A stretch of 64,000 nucleotides of DNA from Vreelandella sulfidaeris (GTDB taxonomy: Bacteria; Pseudomonadota; Gammaproteobacteria; Pseudomonadales; Halomonadaceae): contig AP019514.1 in the NCBI GenBank assembly GCA_007182875.1, positions 3,410,001-3,474,000 on the forward strand. The letters are read 5' to 3'. Numbering within the stretch: position 1 is the stretch's first letter; each line of letters opens with the position of its first letter. The position numbers and the translations under genes were made by a program. The notes beneath the pieces are model-generated. The model was not told the origin of the DNA. It worked only from the letters and a program-made list of their open reading frames with translations, and did no database searches. This document shows, piece after piece, positions 8,952-20,253 of this stretch.

Positions 8952-10053
8952 ATGAAAAAATGACCAAATTCGCTCTTACCGGCCTCGCCGCTGGTATCGC
9001 CTTCGCTGCCTTCACGTCCACCGCCCAAGCACAAGAAGAGTGGACAATGACCTCCACCTGGCCGGAAAACCTTGATCTGATCAAGATTGACCAGCACTGG
9101 GTGGAACTGGTCAATAAGCTGGCTGGCGAAGAACTCCAGATCAATTTCCGCGCAGGCGGCACCCTGATGCCGGGTACTGAAGTTTTGATGCCACTGAAAC
9201 AGGTAGCATTGAAGCCGCCGGCGACTGGCCAGGCTTATTGGGCAGGCTTGAACCCGGCATTTTCGCCGCTCGCTACCACGACCAGTTTGTTTAATGGCGT
9301 CGACTACCTCAACTGGATTCAGCAATGGGGCGGCCGCGAACTCTATGAGGAAATCTATGGCCAGTTCAACATGGTCTATCTTCCCTACGGCATTACCAAT
9401 AACGAATCTGGCTTTATGGGGCGCACCCCGATTGAGAGCATTGCTGACCTAGAAGGCAAGCGTCTACGTCTCTCGGGACGCGACCAGGGTCGTGTGCTGG
9501 AAGAACTCGGCGGCTCTCAAGTCACCCTCGCTGGCGGTGAAGTCTACCAAGCGATTGAACGTGGCGTCATTGATGCGGGTGAATTCTCGACCCCGGGCGT
9601 TGATTTTAATGCTGGCTTTGCCGAGGTGGCCGATTACTGGGCAACCCCAGGCTGGCACCAATCGGCCAGCGTATTTGGGGTCATGATCAATAAAGATGCC
9701 TGGGACGCGCTCTCGAAGAGACCCAAGAAACCTTGCGTATTGCGGCAGACGCCACTATGGCATGGTCGCTAGCCTGGTCTGAGCGTCAATCCACCGAAGC
9801 CACCCAAAAGTTCATTGATGAGGGTGTCACGATCAATCAGTTCTCCGAAGAGGACCTGGCGCGCATTCAGGAAGTCACCAATGAGGTCATTCTACGCGGT
9901 GCTTGCGAAGCTCCCGACCACGCCAAGGTCTACCAATCCATGGTGGCCTACCTTGAGCACTATGCGACGTGGCGCGATGTTTCCGCTCCTTACAACATGA
10001 GCCGCGTGATGGATAATCTGCCCTCACTGGAAGAGATCGAAGCCTGCCTGTAA
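8952..10053 (+). CDS. TRAP transporter substrate-binding protein, DctP/TakP-like (frameshifted)
   Basis: Periplasmic binding subunit of a TRAP transporter. The start at 8952 follows AGGAAA. One A appears missing from the early A-run, so the frame is rejoined at 8960. A signal peptide FALTGLAAGIAFAAFTSTAQA is followed by EEWTMTSTWPENLDL, GTLMPGTEV, YWAGLNPAFSPL, LYEEIYGQFNMVYLPYG and LEGKRLRLSGRDQG, the pattern of TakP-type proteins that bind organic (often keto) acids. Near 9185-9235 a compensating indel pair hides an expected DATETGSIEAAGDWPGY. A second break near 9715 leads to the C-terminus ending SLEEIEACL. Ligand not predictable. Joined length about 367. Confidence 0.85.
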
Positions 10054-10065
10054 GGCGCTTCTGTG

Positions 10066-10094
10066 CCGCCCTCGGTTTTTTCCGGGGCGGTTTT
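10066..10094 (+). terminator. hairpin between TRAP binding protein and small permease genes
   Basis: CCGCCCTCGG and CCGGGGCGG form an imperfect GC stem around a T-run, followed by TTTT. It probably acts as a partial terminator that lets the abundant binding protein be expressed above the membrane subunits. Confidence 0.65.
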
Positions 10095-10117
10095 AATGAT
10101 GACCGCGGAGATCTTCC

Positions 10118-10620
10118 ATGAATGCGATTGCCAAGGCGATCGATGCCATCAATGAAGCCTTTGGGCGAGTCATCGCCCCATTGATTGCCATCATTACCCT
10201 GATTGTTCTTTACGATATTGCGTCACGCTTTCTGTTTGGGCGCCCCAGCGATTGGGCGTTTGATGTTACCAAAATGCTCTTTGGTGCCCATTTTATGCTG
10301 ATGGCGGCTTATGGTTTACGCCATCACGCCCACGTAGAAGTCGACGTATTAAAACGTTTGCTATCACGTAAAAGCAAGCCTTGTTTGAAGTGCTCGGTTA
10401 CCTGATTTTCTTTGTTCCCTTTATCTGGATGTTGATCACTCTGGGTTGGAGCTTCTTTGAACGCTCATTAAGCCGCGGTGAAACCACTTATGGCATGGTT
10501 TCAATCCCGGTCTATCCGATTAAAGGCGTCATTGTGGTCGCTGCTGTACTGATTTTGCTACAGGCAATTGCCATTGTGCTGCGTGCCATCATGCAGCTTC
10601 GCGAGGAGACATCAGCATGA
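10118..10620 (+). CDS. TRAP transporter small permease, DctQ-like (frameshifted)
   Basis: Four-helix small membrane subunit. N-terminal half starts MNAIAKAIDAINEAFGRVIA with helix 1 at LIAIITLIVLYDIASRFLF and the family motif DVTKMLFGAHFMLMAAYGLR. After a single missing base near 10375 the frame continues with FEVLGYLIFFVPFIWMLITL and GVIVVAAVLILLQAIAIVL. Ends TSA with TGA overlapping the large permease start as ATGA. Restored length about 168 residues, normal for the larger DctQ proteins. Start chosen at 10118 after GCGGAGATCTTCC. Confidence 0.85.
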
Positions 10621-11950
10621 ACTTAAGCCCTGAAATGCTCACGCTGGTGATGTTTGGCGGTCTAATGGTGGGCCTGTTTATGGGCCATCCGCTGGCATTT
10701 GTGCTCGGTGGTGTCGCCGTTATTGGCGCCTTTCTCGGCCCGGGCGAGCGAATCCTCGGTACGTTGATTAATAATATTTTTGGTAACGCCATGGACAATT
10801 ATGTACTAGTGGCGATACCGCTGTTCATTTTAATGGCGAGGTTCTTAAACGACTCCGGCGTAACTGAAAAGATGTTTGATGCCATGCGTCTGCTGCTGGC
10901 GAATCTACGCGGCGGTTTGGCGCTTACCGTGGTGATCGTGTCAGTTTTGCTGGCGGCCACCACCGGTATCGTCGGTGCCTCGATTGCGGTAATGGGCATG
11001 ATCGCCCTGGTGCCCATGCTCAAGTATGGCTACAACAAAGAGCTTAGCGCAGGGGGTCATTATGGCGAGTGGCTGTCTGGGCATTTTGATTCCGCCCAGC
11101 ATCATGCTGATTCTGATGGCCAGCTATTCCCCGGTATCCGTGGGCGCCTTGTTTGCAGGTGCGCTAATCCCCGGCTTACTGCTCGGTGTCATGTATGCGC
11201 TCTATGTATTGATTATCTGCTATATCAAACCGCACTACGGCCCCAAAGTGCCAGCGGAAGAGCGTGCCGAAGTCAGTACCAAACAGCTGCTTATCATGTT
11301 GGCAAAGTACGTGGTTCCGCCAATGTCATTAATCCTCGGGGTACTGGGCGCACTATTTACCGGCATTGCCACGGCCACTGAAGCATCCGCTATCGGCGTA
11401 TTTATCGCCTTTATCCTGTTTTGATCTTTGGTGATCGCAAAATAAGCACCTGCTTCTGGACGATGATCGAAGCGGGCAAAACCACCACGATGGTGATGCT
11501 GGTCCTCGTCGGCGCTACTGCTTTTACCGGTGTTTTTTCTCGCGGCGGTGGCATGAGTGTGATCAGCGAGCTGGTGCTGGCAATGCCTGGCGGCACCGTG
11601 GGGCATTGATCCTGATGCTGTTTCTGGTATTTGTCCTGGGCATGTTCCTGGACTGGACCGGCATTGTACTGCTGAGCTTCCCGATCATGCTGCCCATCGT
11701 CGAGACCATGGGCGTCGATATGCTGTGGTTTGTGGTGATGGTGGCAGTGGTACTACAGACATCATTCCTTACCCCACCCTTTGGTTATGCCTTGTTCTAC
11801 CTGAAAGGCGTGGCACCCCCTGGGGTGGAAATCGTCGACCTGTATAAAGCGGTAGTGCCTTTCGTCGCGTTGATATTGTTGGCGTGTACGCTAATGGCCT
11901 TCTTCCCGTGGCTGATTACCGGTCTGCCGAGCATGATGCTGGGTTACTAG
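10617..11950 (+). CDS. TRAP transporter large permease, DctM-like (frameshifted)
   Basis: Large 12-helix permease subunit carrying the Na+-coupled transport path. Read from frame pieces 10617-11060, 11026-11424, 11421-11609 and 11606-11950. Recognisable segments: LMVGLFMGHPLAFVLGGVAV, MDNYVLVAIPLFILMA, GIVGASIAVMGMIALVPML, GCLGILIPPSIMLILMASY, GMFLDWTGIVLLSFPIMLPI and QTSFLTPPFGYALFYLKG, all typical of DctM. Combined about 444 residues. Three or more single-base indels. Overlaps the small permease stop by four bases; third and last gene of the TRAP operon. No terminator hairpin evident in the 200 bases downstream. Confidence 0.88.
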
Positions 11951-12157
11951 AGCTTTCTCCCGATTTCAGGCTTAACCTACCCACCATGACAGCCCGCCTC
12001 GGCGAGCTTCTTTTGCATTTACGATTGGACTGCCAAGCTGCAGTAATACAGCGCCAATGCTACTATTCACGCCCGTTATTATTTCGCATTGAGTTTCGCA
12101 TTAAGCGCACTGCGCCACTTTGCGCTGCTGCTTTCCATCAATGCAAGGAGTGTTCGT

Positions 12158-13839
12158 TTGTTCAGATCGGGCTATCGCGGGCTATTCAACGCCACCTCTT
12201 CGCTTGGCCGAGGCGCGAGCCCTTGGTCGATTGCCCTGATCGCAGTGGCGTTCGTCGTAGCGCTGCCTGTGCTGGTGGTATTTGCCCATATCGCGATGCC
12301 TACCGATGGCGTATGGCAACACTTGGCCAGTACCGTCCTTGGCCGCTACTTAAACAACACCTTCTGGTTGGTGCTAATAGTCGGCCTGGGCACGTTAATT
12401 ATCGGCACGGGAACGGCCTGGTTGGTCGTAATGTGCCGTTTTCCCCGGCAAACGATTATTCGAGTGGGCGCTACTGCTGCCGTTAGCAGTACCCACCTAC
12501 GTCATCGCCTACGCCTATACGGACTTTTGCAGTTTGCCGGGCCATTACAAAGCCTGCTACGCGAAACGTTTGGCTGGGAGTATGGCGACTACTACTTTCC
12601 CAATGTTCGTTCCCTCGGTGGCGCCGCGACGGTCATTACGCTGGTGCTCTACCCTTACGTCTACCTGCTGGCCCGCGCCTCATTTTTAGAACAATCGGTC
12701 TGCGTGCTTGATGTGGGCCGCACGCTTGGGCGCGGCCCTGGAAGCTGTTCGCCAGCGTCGCTGTGCCACTGGCACGCCCGGCGCTGGTGGGTGGGGTATC
12801 GCTGGTATTGATGGAAACACTTAACGAGTTTGGCGCCGTTCAGTTCTTTGGCGTCGATACCTTTACTACCGGGATCTATCGCACCTGGTTCGGCATGGGC
12901 GAGCAGGTCGCGGCGGCGCAACTGGCCGCTTGCCTGCTGACCTTCGTGATTGTATTAGTGCTTCTGGAACGCTGGTCACGAGGCAAGCGCCGCTACTTCC
13001 ATACCACCAATCGCTATCAGCAGTTGCCCGAGTACGCGCTGCACGGCTGGCGCGCGTCGGCAGCGACGCTGGCCTGTTTAGTCCCGGTGCTAGTAGGCTT
13101 TTACTGCCCAGCGGTATTTTGCTTAATTTAGCACTGCAAGGTGGTGATTCGCTTTGGGGCTCGCGCTTTATCGGCTACGCCTGGAACAGTCTGGGACTGG
13201 CAACAGTGGCTTCGCTGATTGCCGTGGGCTTGGCAGTGGTCCTGAGTTATGGGGTACGCATGCACGATACCGGTTTCGCCCGAGTGGCTTCCCGGGTCGC
13301 CTCCATGGGCTATGCGATACCGGGCTCGGTGGTCGCGGTGGGCATTTTGATACCGTTTACCTGGCTGGATAACGCTCTTAACACATGGTTCAACCATCAC
13401 TATGGCTACATTATTGGCCTGGTATTTAGCGGGTCGGCTTTTATTTTGCTCTACGCTTATGTCGTGCGCTTTTGGCCGTTTCGTTCAATGCGGTCGAAGC
13501 CAGCTTAGGCAAAGTAACGCCGAGCATGGATGCCGCCTCACGTACGTTGGGCCAAACGGCAGGCGGCACGTTGCGCCATATTCATACCCCAATGATGCGT
13601 AGCAGCCTGCTGGCAGCGGGCATTTTGGTCTTTGTCGATGTCATGAAGGAGCTGCCCGCGACGATCATTCTGCGCCCTTTCAACTTCGATACGCTGGCGG
13701 TGCGGGCGCACAATCTGGCGTCTGACGAGCGGCTGGCCGAAGCCTCGACGTCATCACTGGCAATTGTCGTCGTTGGCATCCTGCCGGTGATTCTGCTCAG
13801 CATGGCCATGCGCCGCTCACGCCCGGCGCTAAGTCGTGA
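12158..13839 (+). CDS. iron(III) ABC transporter permease, FbpB-like (frameshifted)
   Basis: Fused two-domain permease for ferric iron uptake. I chose a TTG start at 12158 because AAGGAG lies at 12145-12150, seven bases upstream, and FRSGYRGLFN follows. Hydrophobic segments run throughout, with GGVSLVLMETLNEFGAVQFFG (EAA-like loop, first half) and LVFVDVMKELPATIILRPFNF (second half). Frame breaks near 12470, 12735, 13100 and 13490. Adding one C to the run at 13822 gives the ending RPGAKS at a TGA 13837-13839, seven bases before the convergent ATPase gene end. About 560 residues. Partner ATPase and binding protein follow on either strand. Confidence 0.82.
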
Positions 13840-13846
13840 GAAAATC

Positions 13847-14945
13847 CTAAGACGAGAGCGGAAATACAAACGCGAGAAAGATCGAGATGAATATCCACCG
13901 GCTGGCCTTCTGCGGGTAAAAACACCCCGGTACCCGGGCGTGCAAGTGAGCCTCAAGGCCGTTTTCACCATGGGCGCACAGGTGTAATAGGCTAGTACGC
14001 CCCAGCAGCTTTGCCATCACCACATGGCTATGGCGATGAACCTCGGCAGGCAGATCTCGTTCAACAATACGCAACGCTTCAGGGCGAATCATTATCAGTG
14101 CATCGCTGCCCTCGGCTAACCCAACAGCAGGCACCCGCCCCACCGGTGTGTTCACCGCGCCATTGCGCACCTGTCCCTGCAGCTCATTGACATCGCCGAA
14201 AAGGTCACCACAAAGGGGTCTTGCGGTGAGCAGTAAAGCTCTCGCGGAGTTCCCGTTTGCACAATCCGCCCATCGCGCATTAACGCGATACGATCGACCA
14301 TAAACATGGCTTCTTCAGGGTCATGAGTGACTAACAGCGTGGCCGCACCCACCTTTTTCAGTACGTGCAGGGTATCGTCGCGGATACGATCGCGCAGTCG
14401 TGCATCAAGGCTTGAGAACGGCTCATCCAAGAGCATTAGCCGCGGGGACGGCGCCAACGCACGTGCCAGGGCCACCCGTTGCTGCTGGCCACCCGAGAGC
14501 ATATGCGGGTAAACATCGGTATATCCGGCCATGCCCAGTTGCTCAAGCAACTGCTTGGCCCACGCGCCGCTGGCCTGAAGTTAAATGTTTAAGCCCAAAA
14601 GTAACGTTTTCCAATACGGTCAGAGTGAGGGAAAAGTGCTGAATCTTGAAACGCCAGCCCGACATTGCGCTTTTCGGGTGGCACATGGCGCTGGCCTGGT
14701 GCGGCGATATAAACATCATCTAATGCCACGCTGCCCTCTTGCAGTACTTCTAACCCCGCCGCAATTCGCAATAGCGTGGTCTTACCACATCCAGAGGGGC
14801 CCAGCAGGCACACCACTTCACCTGGAGCAACGTTTAAATCTACCCCTTTGACGACCGCATGACCGTCGTAGGCATGGCGAACATTGTGAAGGCTCAGTGC
14901 TGTTGTACTGGGCGCTTCTGGGGTGATTTTGAGGGTTGCTGTCAT
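13847..14945 (-). CDS. iron(III) ABC transporter ATP-binding protein, FbpC-like (frameshifted)
   Basis: Cytoplasmic ATPase subunit. Walker A is LLGPSGCGKTTLLRIAAGLE, Q-loop VGLAFQDSALFPH, signature MLSGGQQQRVALARALAPSP, Walker B RLMLLDEPFSSLDARLR and H-loop LLVTHDPEEAMFM. A C-terminal TOBE-like regulatory domain contains IRPEALRIVERD. Pieces are 14589-14945, 14152-14550 and 13847-14170, with breaks near 14580 and 14160. Joined length about 365, usual for FbpC. Transcribed away from the binding-protein gene with the Fur-like site between them, and convergent with the permease. Confidence 0.85.
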
Positions 14946-15145
14946 ACATCACCTTTGTTAAGTGCCACGGCCCAGGTGAGCAAATAACACCTGTAAAAAC
15001 CTAAACGCGGATTCAGTACATTTGAAAGTTGTTTGCATTCTATTTTTTTATCGCGAAGAGATGCACGTTTAGTCAGTTTCGTTGAATGCGTCTGGTTAGC
15101 ATTCAACTTGACCTCAACGCTGATACACGCTTGAATGCTAAACTT

Positions 15146-15164
15146 GTAAATGTAAATTATTATC
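15146..15164. promoter_or_regulatory. Fur-box-like operator
   Basis: GTAAATGTAAATTATTATC matches 14 of the 19 positions of the classical Fur box GATAATGATAATCATTATC. It lies 23 bases before the iron-binding-protein start and about 200 bases from the divergent ATPase start, as expected for iron-repressed uptake genes. Confidence 0.72.
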
Positions 15165-15187
15165 AAATAACGACGGAGTTGACGGTT

Positions 15188-16212
15188 ATGAAAAGGCACG
15201 CCTAACGCTATCAATCGCCGCCATTATGGCAGGCTCAGCTGTTGCAGGTACCAGCATGGCTGATGAGCTTAACCTTTACTCTGCACGCCATTACGATTCT
15301 GACGAACGTCTTTATGATGCCTTCACCGAAGAGACCGGCATCGAAGTCAACATCCTTGAAGGTGACTCCGACCAGTTGATCGAACGCATTCAGCGTGAAG
15401 GCGTTGCCAGCCAGCTGACGTCATGCTTACCGTTGACGCAGGCCGCCTGTGGCGCGCGGAAGAGGAAGAGCATTTTCCAAAGTGTCGAATCCGACGTTCT
15501 CAATGAGCGCTTGCCCGAATCCATGCGCCACCCTGACGGCCTGTGGTTTGGCTTTAGCCAGCGTGCACGGGCAATTTATTACAACCGCGACAATGTTGAT
15601 CCAAGCCAGATCACAAGCTACGAAGACCTCGCCGATCCGCAGTTTGAAGGCAAAGTATGCATCCGCTCTTCCAACAATATTTACAACCAATCATTGCTGG
15701 CTGCGATGATTGAGCACCACGGTGAAGAGGGTGCTGAAGAGTGGGCTCAGGGCGTTGTCAATAACATGGCGCGTGCCCCGGAAGGTGGCGATACCGACCA
15801 AATTCTAGGCGTTGCCAGCGGAGAGTGCGACATCGCGGTAGCGAACCACTACTACTATGTGCGTCTGCTGAAGTCAGACGACGACGCTGACCGCGAAGCC
15901 GCCCGTAAAGTCGGCATTATTTTCCCCAACCAAGACGACCGTGGCACCCACGTTAACGTGGGCGGCGCTGGTGTTGTAGAAGGCGCACCTAACCGCGAAA
16001 ACGCCGTGCGTTTCCTTGAGTACTTGGCGTCAGACACAGCTCAGGAGATCTTTGCCTCCGGCAATAACGAGTTCCCAGTGGTTGAAGGCATCAAGAAAGA
16101 CCCGGTGCTGGAATCCTGGGGTAACTTCAAAACGGATGACGTCAACATCAGCGTACTGGGTGAAAACAACCCTGAAGCGATCCGTATCTTTGACCGCGTT
16201 GGCTGGCGTTAA
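15188..16212 (+). CDS. iron(III) ABC transporter substrate-binding protein, FbpA/FutA-like (frameshifted)
   Basis: Periplasmic ferric-iron binder. Start at 15188 after CGGAG; one A is missing from the early A-run, after which the signal peptide reads LTLSIAAIMAGSAVAGTSMA. Mature start ELNLYSARHYDSDERLYDAF is typical of FbpA/FutA. Near 15410-15470 a compensating pair hides an expected ADVMLTVDAGRLWRAEEE. Later motifs: GLWFGFSQRARAIYYNRD, CIRSSNNIYNQSLLAAMIEH, and VANHYYYVRLL with the tyrosines that bind iron. Ends IFDRVGWR. About 341 residues. Probably iron-repressed through the Fur-like site, with its own terminator. Confidence 0.88.
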
Positions 16213-16241
16213 ACAGCAACGCTAACGATCGCGCCTAACCC

Positions 16242-16274
16242 AACCCCGCAGCCTGGTGGCCGCGGGGTTTTCGT
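16242..16274 (+). terminator. intrinsic terminator after the iron-binding protein gene
   Basis: AACCCCGC pairs with GCGGGGTT around a 12-base loop and is followed by TTCGTTT. It separates the iron-binding protein gene from convergent polA. Confidence 0.85.
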
Positions 16275-19079
16275 TTAATTAAAGGATTGCATAGTGCGTT
16301 GGTGCGCCTCGTCCCAGTTGACGCCGCTCTCCGCTTCAACAATTAGCGGCACTTTCAGCTCAGCCGCGCCCTGCATGCGCTTTTGCACCTGCTCAATAAA
16401 CGCCTCGACCTGCTTCTCGGCCACCTCAAACACAAGCTCATCGTGTACCTGCATCACCATCAGTGCGTCGAATTCGCCTTCCGCTAGCCATGCATCCACA
16501 TCAATCATCGCCTGCTTGATGATATCAGCCGCCGTGCCCTGCATGGGCGCGTTAATCGCAGTGCGCTCGGCCCCTTGGCGACGGTTACGGTTTTGCGACT
16601 GAATTTCCGGCAGGTATAAACGCCGACCAGCACGGTTTCGACAAAGCCATCTTCCGCTGCCTGGGTGCGAATACGCTCCATATAGCGGGCAACGCCGGGG
16701 TAACGGTCAAAGTAGCGGTCAATGTAAGTCTGGGCTTGATTACGTTCGATACGCAGCTGACGCGACAGCCCCAGGCACTCATGCCATAGATGAGCCCGAA
16801 ATTGATCGCTTTGGCGCTGCGTCGCTGGTCACCCGACACTTTATCAAGCGAAGTGCCAAAGACCTCTGCCGCAGTGGCCGTGTGAATATCACGCCCTTCG
16901 GCAAATGCCTCCAGTAGCCCTTTATCTTCGGAGAGATGCGCCATAATGCGCAGCTCAATTTGCAGTAGTCAGCCGCAACAATGCAGTAGCCAGGGCGAGC
17001 GATAAACGCCTGACGAATTTTGCGCCCCTCTTCGGTACGAATCGGAATGTTTTGTAAGTTCGGGTCCGATGATGACAGGCGCCCGGTAGCAGTGACCGCC
17101 TGGTGATAGCTGGTATGCACCCGTCCAGTGGCTTTATTGAGCAGCCGCGGCAGCTTGTCGGTGTAGGTGGATTTCAGCTTGGCAAGGCCACGGTGCTGCA
17201 TAATCACTTTGGGCAACGGGTAATCCAGCGCCAGCTCTTCCAGCACCCCTTCCGCGGTGGAGGGCGCGCCTTTGGGGGTCTTTTAAGCACCGGAACTTTC
17301 TGTTCTTCAAATAGAATCTGGCCGAGCTGCCTGGGTGAACCCAAATTGAACTCGCGTCCGGCCAGCTCATACGCCTCGCGCTCCAGTTCACGAATACGCT
17401 GCTCTAATTGCTGGCTCTGTTCGTGCAAGCGTTCGGCATCTACGGCAACGCCGTTGCGTTCAATACGCGAGAGCACTTTGATGAGCGGTAACTCGATATG
17501 ATCAAGGACTTCCGCCAAGCGCCCTTCGCTCTCGACCTGGGGCGCAGCGTTTGCTGCAACCGCAAGGTGATATCGACATCCTCACAGGCATAAGGCGCCG
17601 CTTGTTCCAAGGCAATTTGATTAAACGTCAGTTGCTTGGCGCCCTTACCGGCAATCTCTTCAAAGGAGATAGTTTTTCGCCCAAGTACCTCAGCGCTAGC
17701 GAATCCATATCATGGCGAGTGATGGTAGAGTTGAGCACATAGGAGGCCAGCATGGTGTCTGCAAACGGGCCGACAACAGCAATCTCGTAGTTAGCCAGTA
17801 CCGAAATATCGTATTTGAGATTTTGGCCAATCTTGGTTTTGCTCGGGTCTTCCAACAGCGGTTTTAATGCCGCCAACACTGCTTTACGATCAAGCTGCTG
17901 CGGCGCATCCAGATAGTCGTGACCCACAGGGATATAGGCAGCCTCCCCGCTTCCAGCGACACACCGATGCCGACAATTTCCGCATCCATGTGGTTGAGGC
18001 TGGTGGTTTCCAGGTCGAAGCAAAAGCGCTCAGAGGTTTGAAGACGTTCAAGCCAGCGATCAAAGTCTGCTTGGTCTAAAATGACGTGATCTTCGCGAAC
18101 AGGCGGTTTGGTAGAAGCATCCGACTCCTCGGACTCGCTCTCAGCTTCATTGGCGCTAGCGGGGCTGGCGTGCCGCTTTTAATGTCATCGACACCTTCGT
18201 CTTTACCTTCCAGCAGTTCACCCAACCACTGACGGAACTCCATCTCTTTATACAGTGTGACGAGCGCCTCGCGGTCCGGGTGGGCGATATCCAGGTCATC
18301 CAAGCCTACTGGTAAGTCACAGTCGACCTTAATGGTTGCCAACTGATGGGAGAGAAACGCCTGGTCGCGATGCTCTTCAAGCTTCTTGGATAAGGTTTTT
18401 GCCCCCCGGAAGGTCAGCGTTTTCACCCGCTCCAAGTCACCGTAGATAGTGCTCAAACCGCCGCCCATACCCTGCAACAGGCCAATAGCGGTTTTTTCAC
18501 CTACGCCGGGCACCCGGGAATGTTATCCACCTTGTCTCCCCATCAGGGCGAGAAAATCGATAATCAGCGCGGGGGCAGGCCGAACTTCTTCTCCACACCT
18601 GCTTCGTCGAGGGTTTCATCCTTCATGGTGTTAACCAGCGTGATGTGGGCATTGACCAGTTGCGCCATGTCCTTATCGCCGGTAGAGATCACCGCGTCAC
18701 GCCCCGCTTGGGTGGCGTGGTGTGCCAATGTGCCAATAACGTCGTCCGCCTCTACGCCTTCAACGCATAAAAGTGGCAAACCTAGCGCTTTCACACAGGC
18801 ATGCAGCGGGGCGATTTGGCTACGCAGGTCATCGGGCATGGGTGGGCGATGTGATTTGTAGTCGCTGTACATGTCATCGCGAAAGGTTTTGCCCGGCGCG
18901 TCGAACACCACTGCCATCGGGCTTTGCGGGTAATCCTTAATCAGCCGCTTGAGCATATTTAAAACGCCCTTCACCGCGCCGGTTGGCTGACCATTGGAGG
19001 TCATTAGCGGTGGCAGCGCATGAAACGCACGGTAAAGATACGAGGAGCCATCGACGAGAACGATCGGAGCGCGAGCCAT
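16275..19079 (-). CDS. polA: DNA polymerase I (frameshifted at several points)
   Basis: Replication and repair polymerase, about 930 residues when rejoined. Start [20 protein letters not shown] at 19079 is the family N-terminus. The 5'-3' exonuclease (about 18.1-19.08 kb) shows [12 protein letters not shown] and [11 protein letters not shown]. The 3'-5' exonuclease-like domain (about 17.5-18.1 kb) shows [25 protein letters not shown] sequence. The polymerase domain shows [20 protein letters not shown], motif [17 protein letters not shown], and motif [14 protein letters not shown] near the end. At least six single-base breaks occur in this essential gene, strong evidence of sequence error. Monocistronic. 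Confidence 0.92.
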
Positions 19080-19295
19080 AACCAAGTTCCATAGTTGAAA
19101 AACATTGTTGAATAACATTGCTTAAAAGAGTTGATCATATGATACGCGTTGCGCAAGCTGCCTGCAGAACCAAAGCGCTCCTGTTATTACATTCAACTAT
19201 TACATCAACTACCTCCATTAACGAAGACAACAACGCTGCCAACTGAGCGACCAAGCCGCTACAATAATGGGCTTAGCAACCTGGGCGAGACTCTC

Positions 19296-20253
19296 ATGGC
19301 TGTATTCACCCCGCTTAGCGACGCACAGGTCGCCGCGTTTTTAGAAAAATTTGATGTTGGTAGCTTCGTTTCTCTTCAGGGAGTAGCGGGTGGAACCGAA
19401 AATTCGACCTTTTGTGACCACCGATCGCCGCGAGCTCGTTTTGACGTTGTTCGAGCAGGGCGAGCATGAAGAGCTGCCGTTCTTTGTTGAACTGCTAGAT
19501 TATTTAGACGAGCACCGCCTACCGGTGCCCGGCACGGTACATGACCGCGAAGGCGTTGCGCTACATAGCCTGGAGGGCAAACCGGCGCTGCTGTTTCCGC
19601 GCCTGCCCGGTCGCCACCCAGAGGCTCCCAACCTAGCTCAGTGCCACGCATTGGGTGATATCCTGGGCCGCCTGCACGTGGTGTCGAAGCGCTTTCCCGG
19701 CCACCGCCCGAACCCGCGAGATCTGAACTGGTTGCATGTGATGCACCATAAAGTGTTGAGCTATTTAAGCCCGGCTGATCAAACATTGATGAAAGACGAG
19801 GTCGATGATTTCGAAAGCGCCTTCAGTCAGCACGGGGAGCTCCCACAAGGGGCTCTGCACGGTGATCTATTTCGCGACAACACCTTGTTCGAAGGAGATC
19901 AGCTTGGCGGTATTATCGACTTTTATAATGGCTGCACCGGCGACCTGCTGTTTGACTTGGCGATTGTGATCAACGACTGGGCTTCGGACGCTGATGGTAC
20001 GCTCAATGCAGAGCGCTACAATACACTTTTGAGCGCCTATCTAGCACGCCGGCCATTAACGGCTGACGAGCGGGAACTGTGGCCCACCATGCTACGCATG
20101 ACGGCGCTGCGCTATTGGCTGTCGCGCCTATTAGTGGTTTACGTTGACCCGCCTGCCCACGATTTAACGCCTCATGACCCCGAACGTTTCCGAACCATTT
20201 TAAATGCGCGCATTGCTCACGGTGCGCTGCCGCTGCCTGAGGTTTCTGTATGA
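19296..20253 (+). CDS. thrB: homoserine kinase, Pseudomonas-type ThrB (frameshifted)
   Basis: Phosphorylates homoserine for threonine synthesis. It belongs to the APH-fold ThrB type rather than the GHMP type of enterics. Start MAVFTPLSDAQVAAFLEKFD at 19296 matches that family. The frame breaks near 19410, after VAGGTENSTF, and continues with ELVLTLFEQGEHEELPFFVE. Catalytic loop ALHGDLFRDNTLF and metal motif GIIDFYNGCTGDLLFDLA are present. Total about 318 residues. Its TGA overlaps the speA start (ATGA), so the two are coupled. Confidence 0.9.

Noticed and set aside
14942..15214. Minus-strand frame of 90 codons between the iron ATPase and binding-protein genes
   Set aside because: It covers the divergent promoter and Fur-like site, has unusual composition and no ribosome-binding site.
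16275..19079. polA as a true pseudogene
   Set aside because: All catalytic motifs are preserved across the frame pieces, and the same indel pattern affects every large gene here. Sequence error is more likely than loss of polymerase I.
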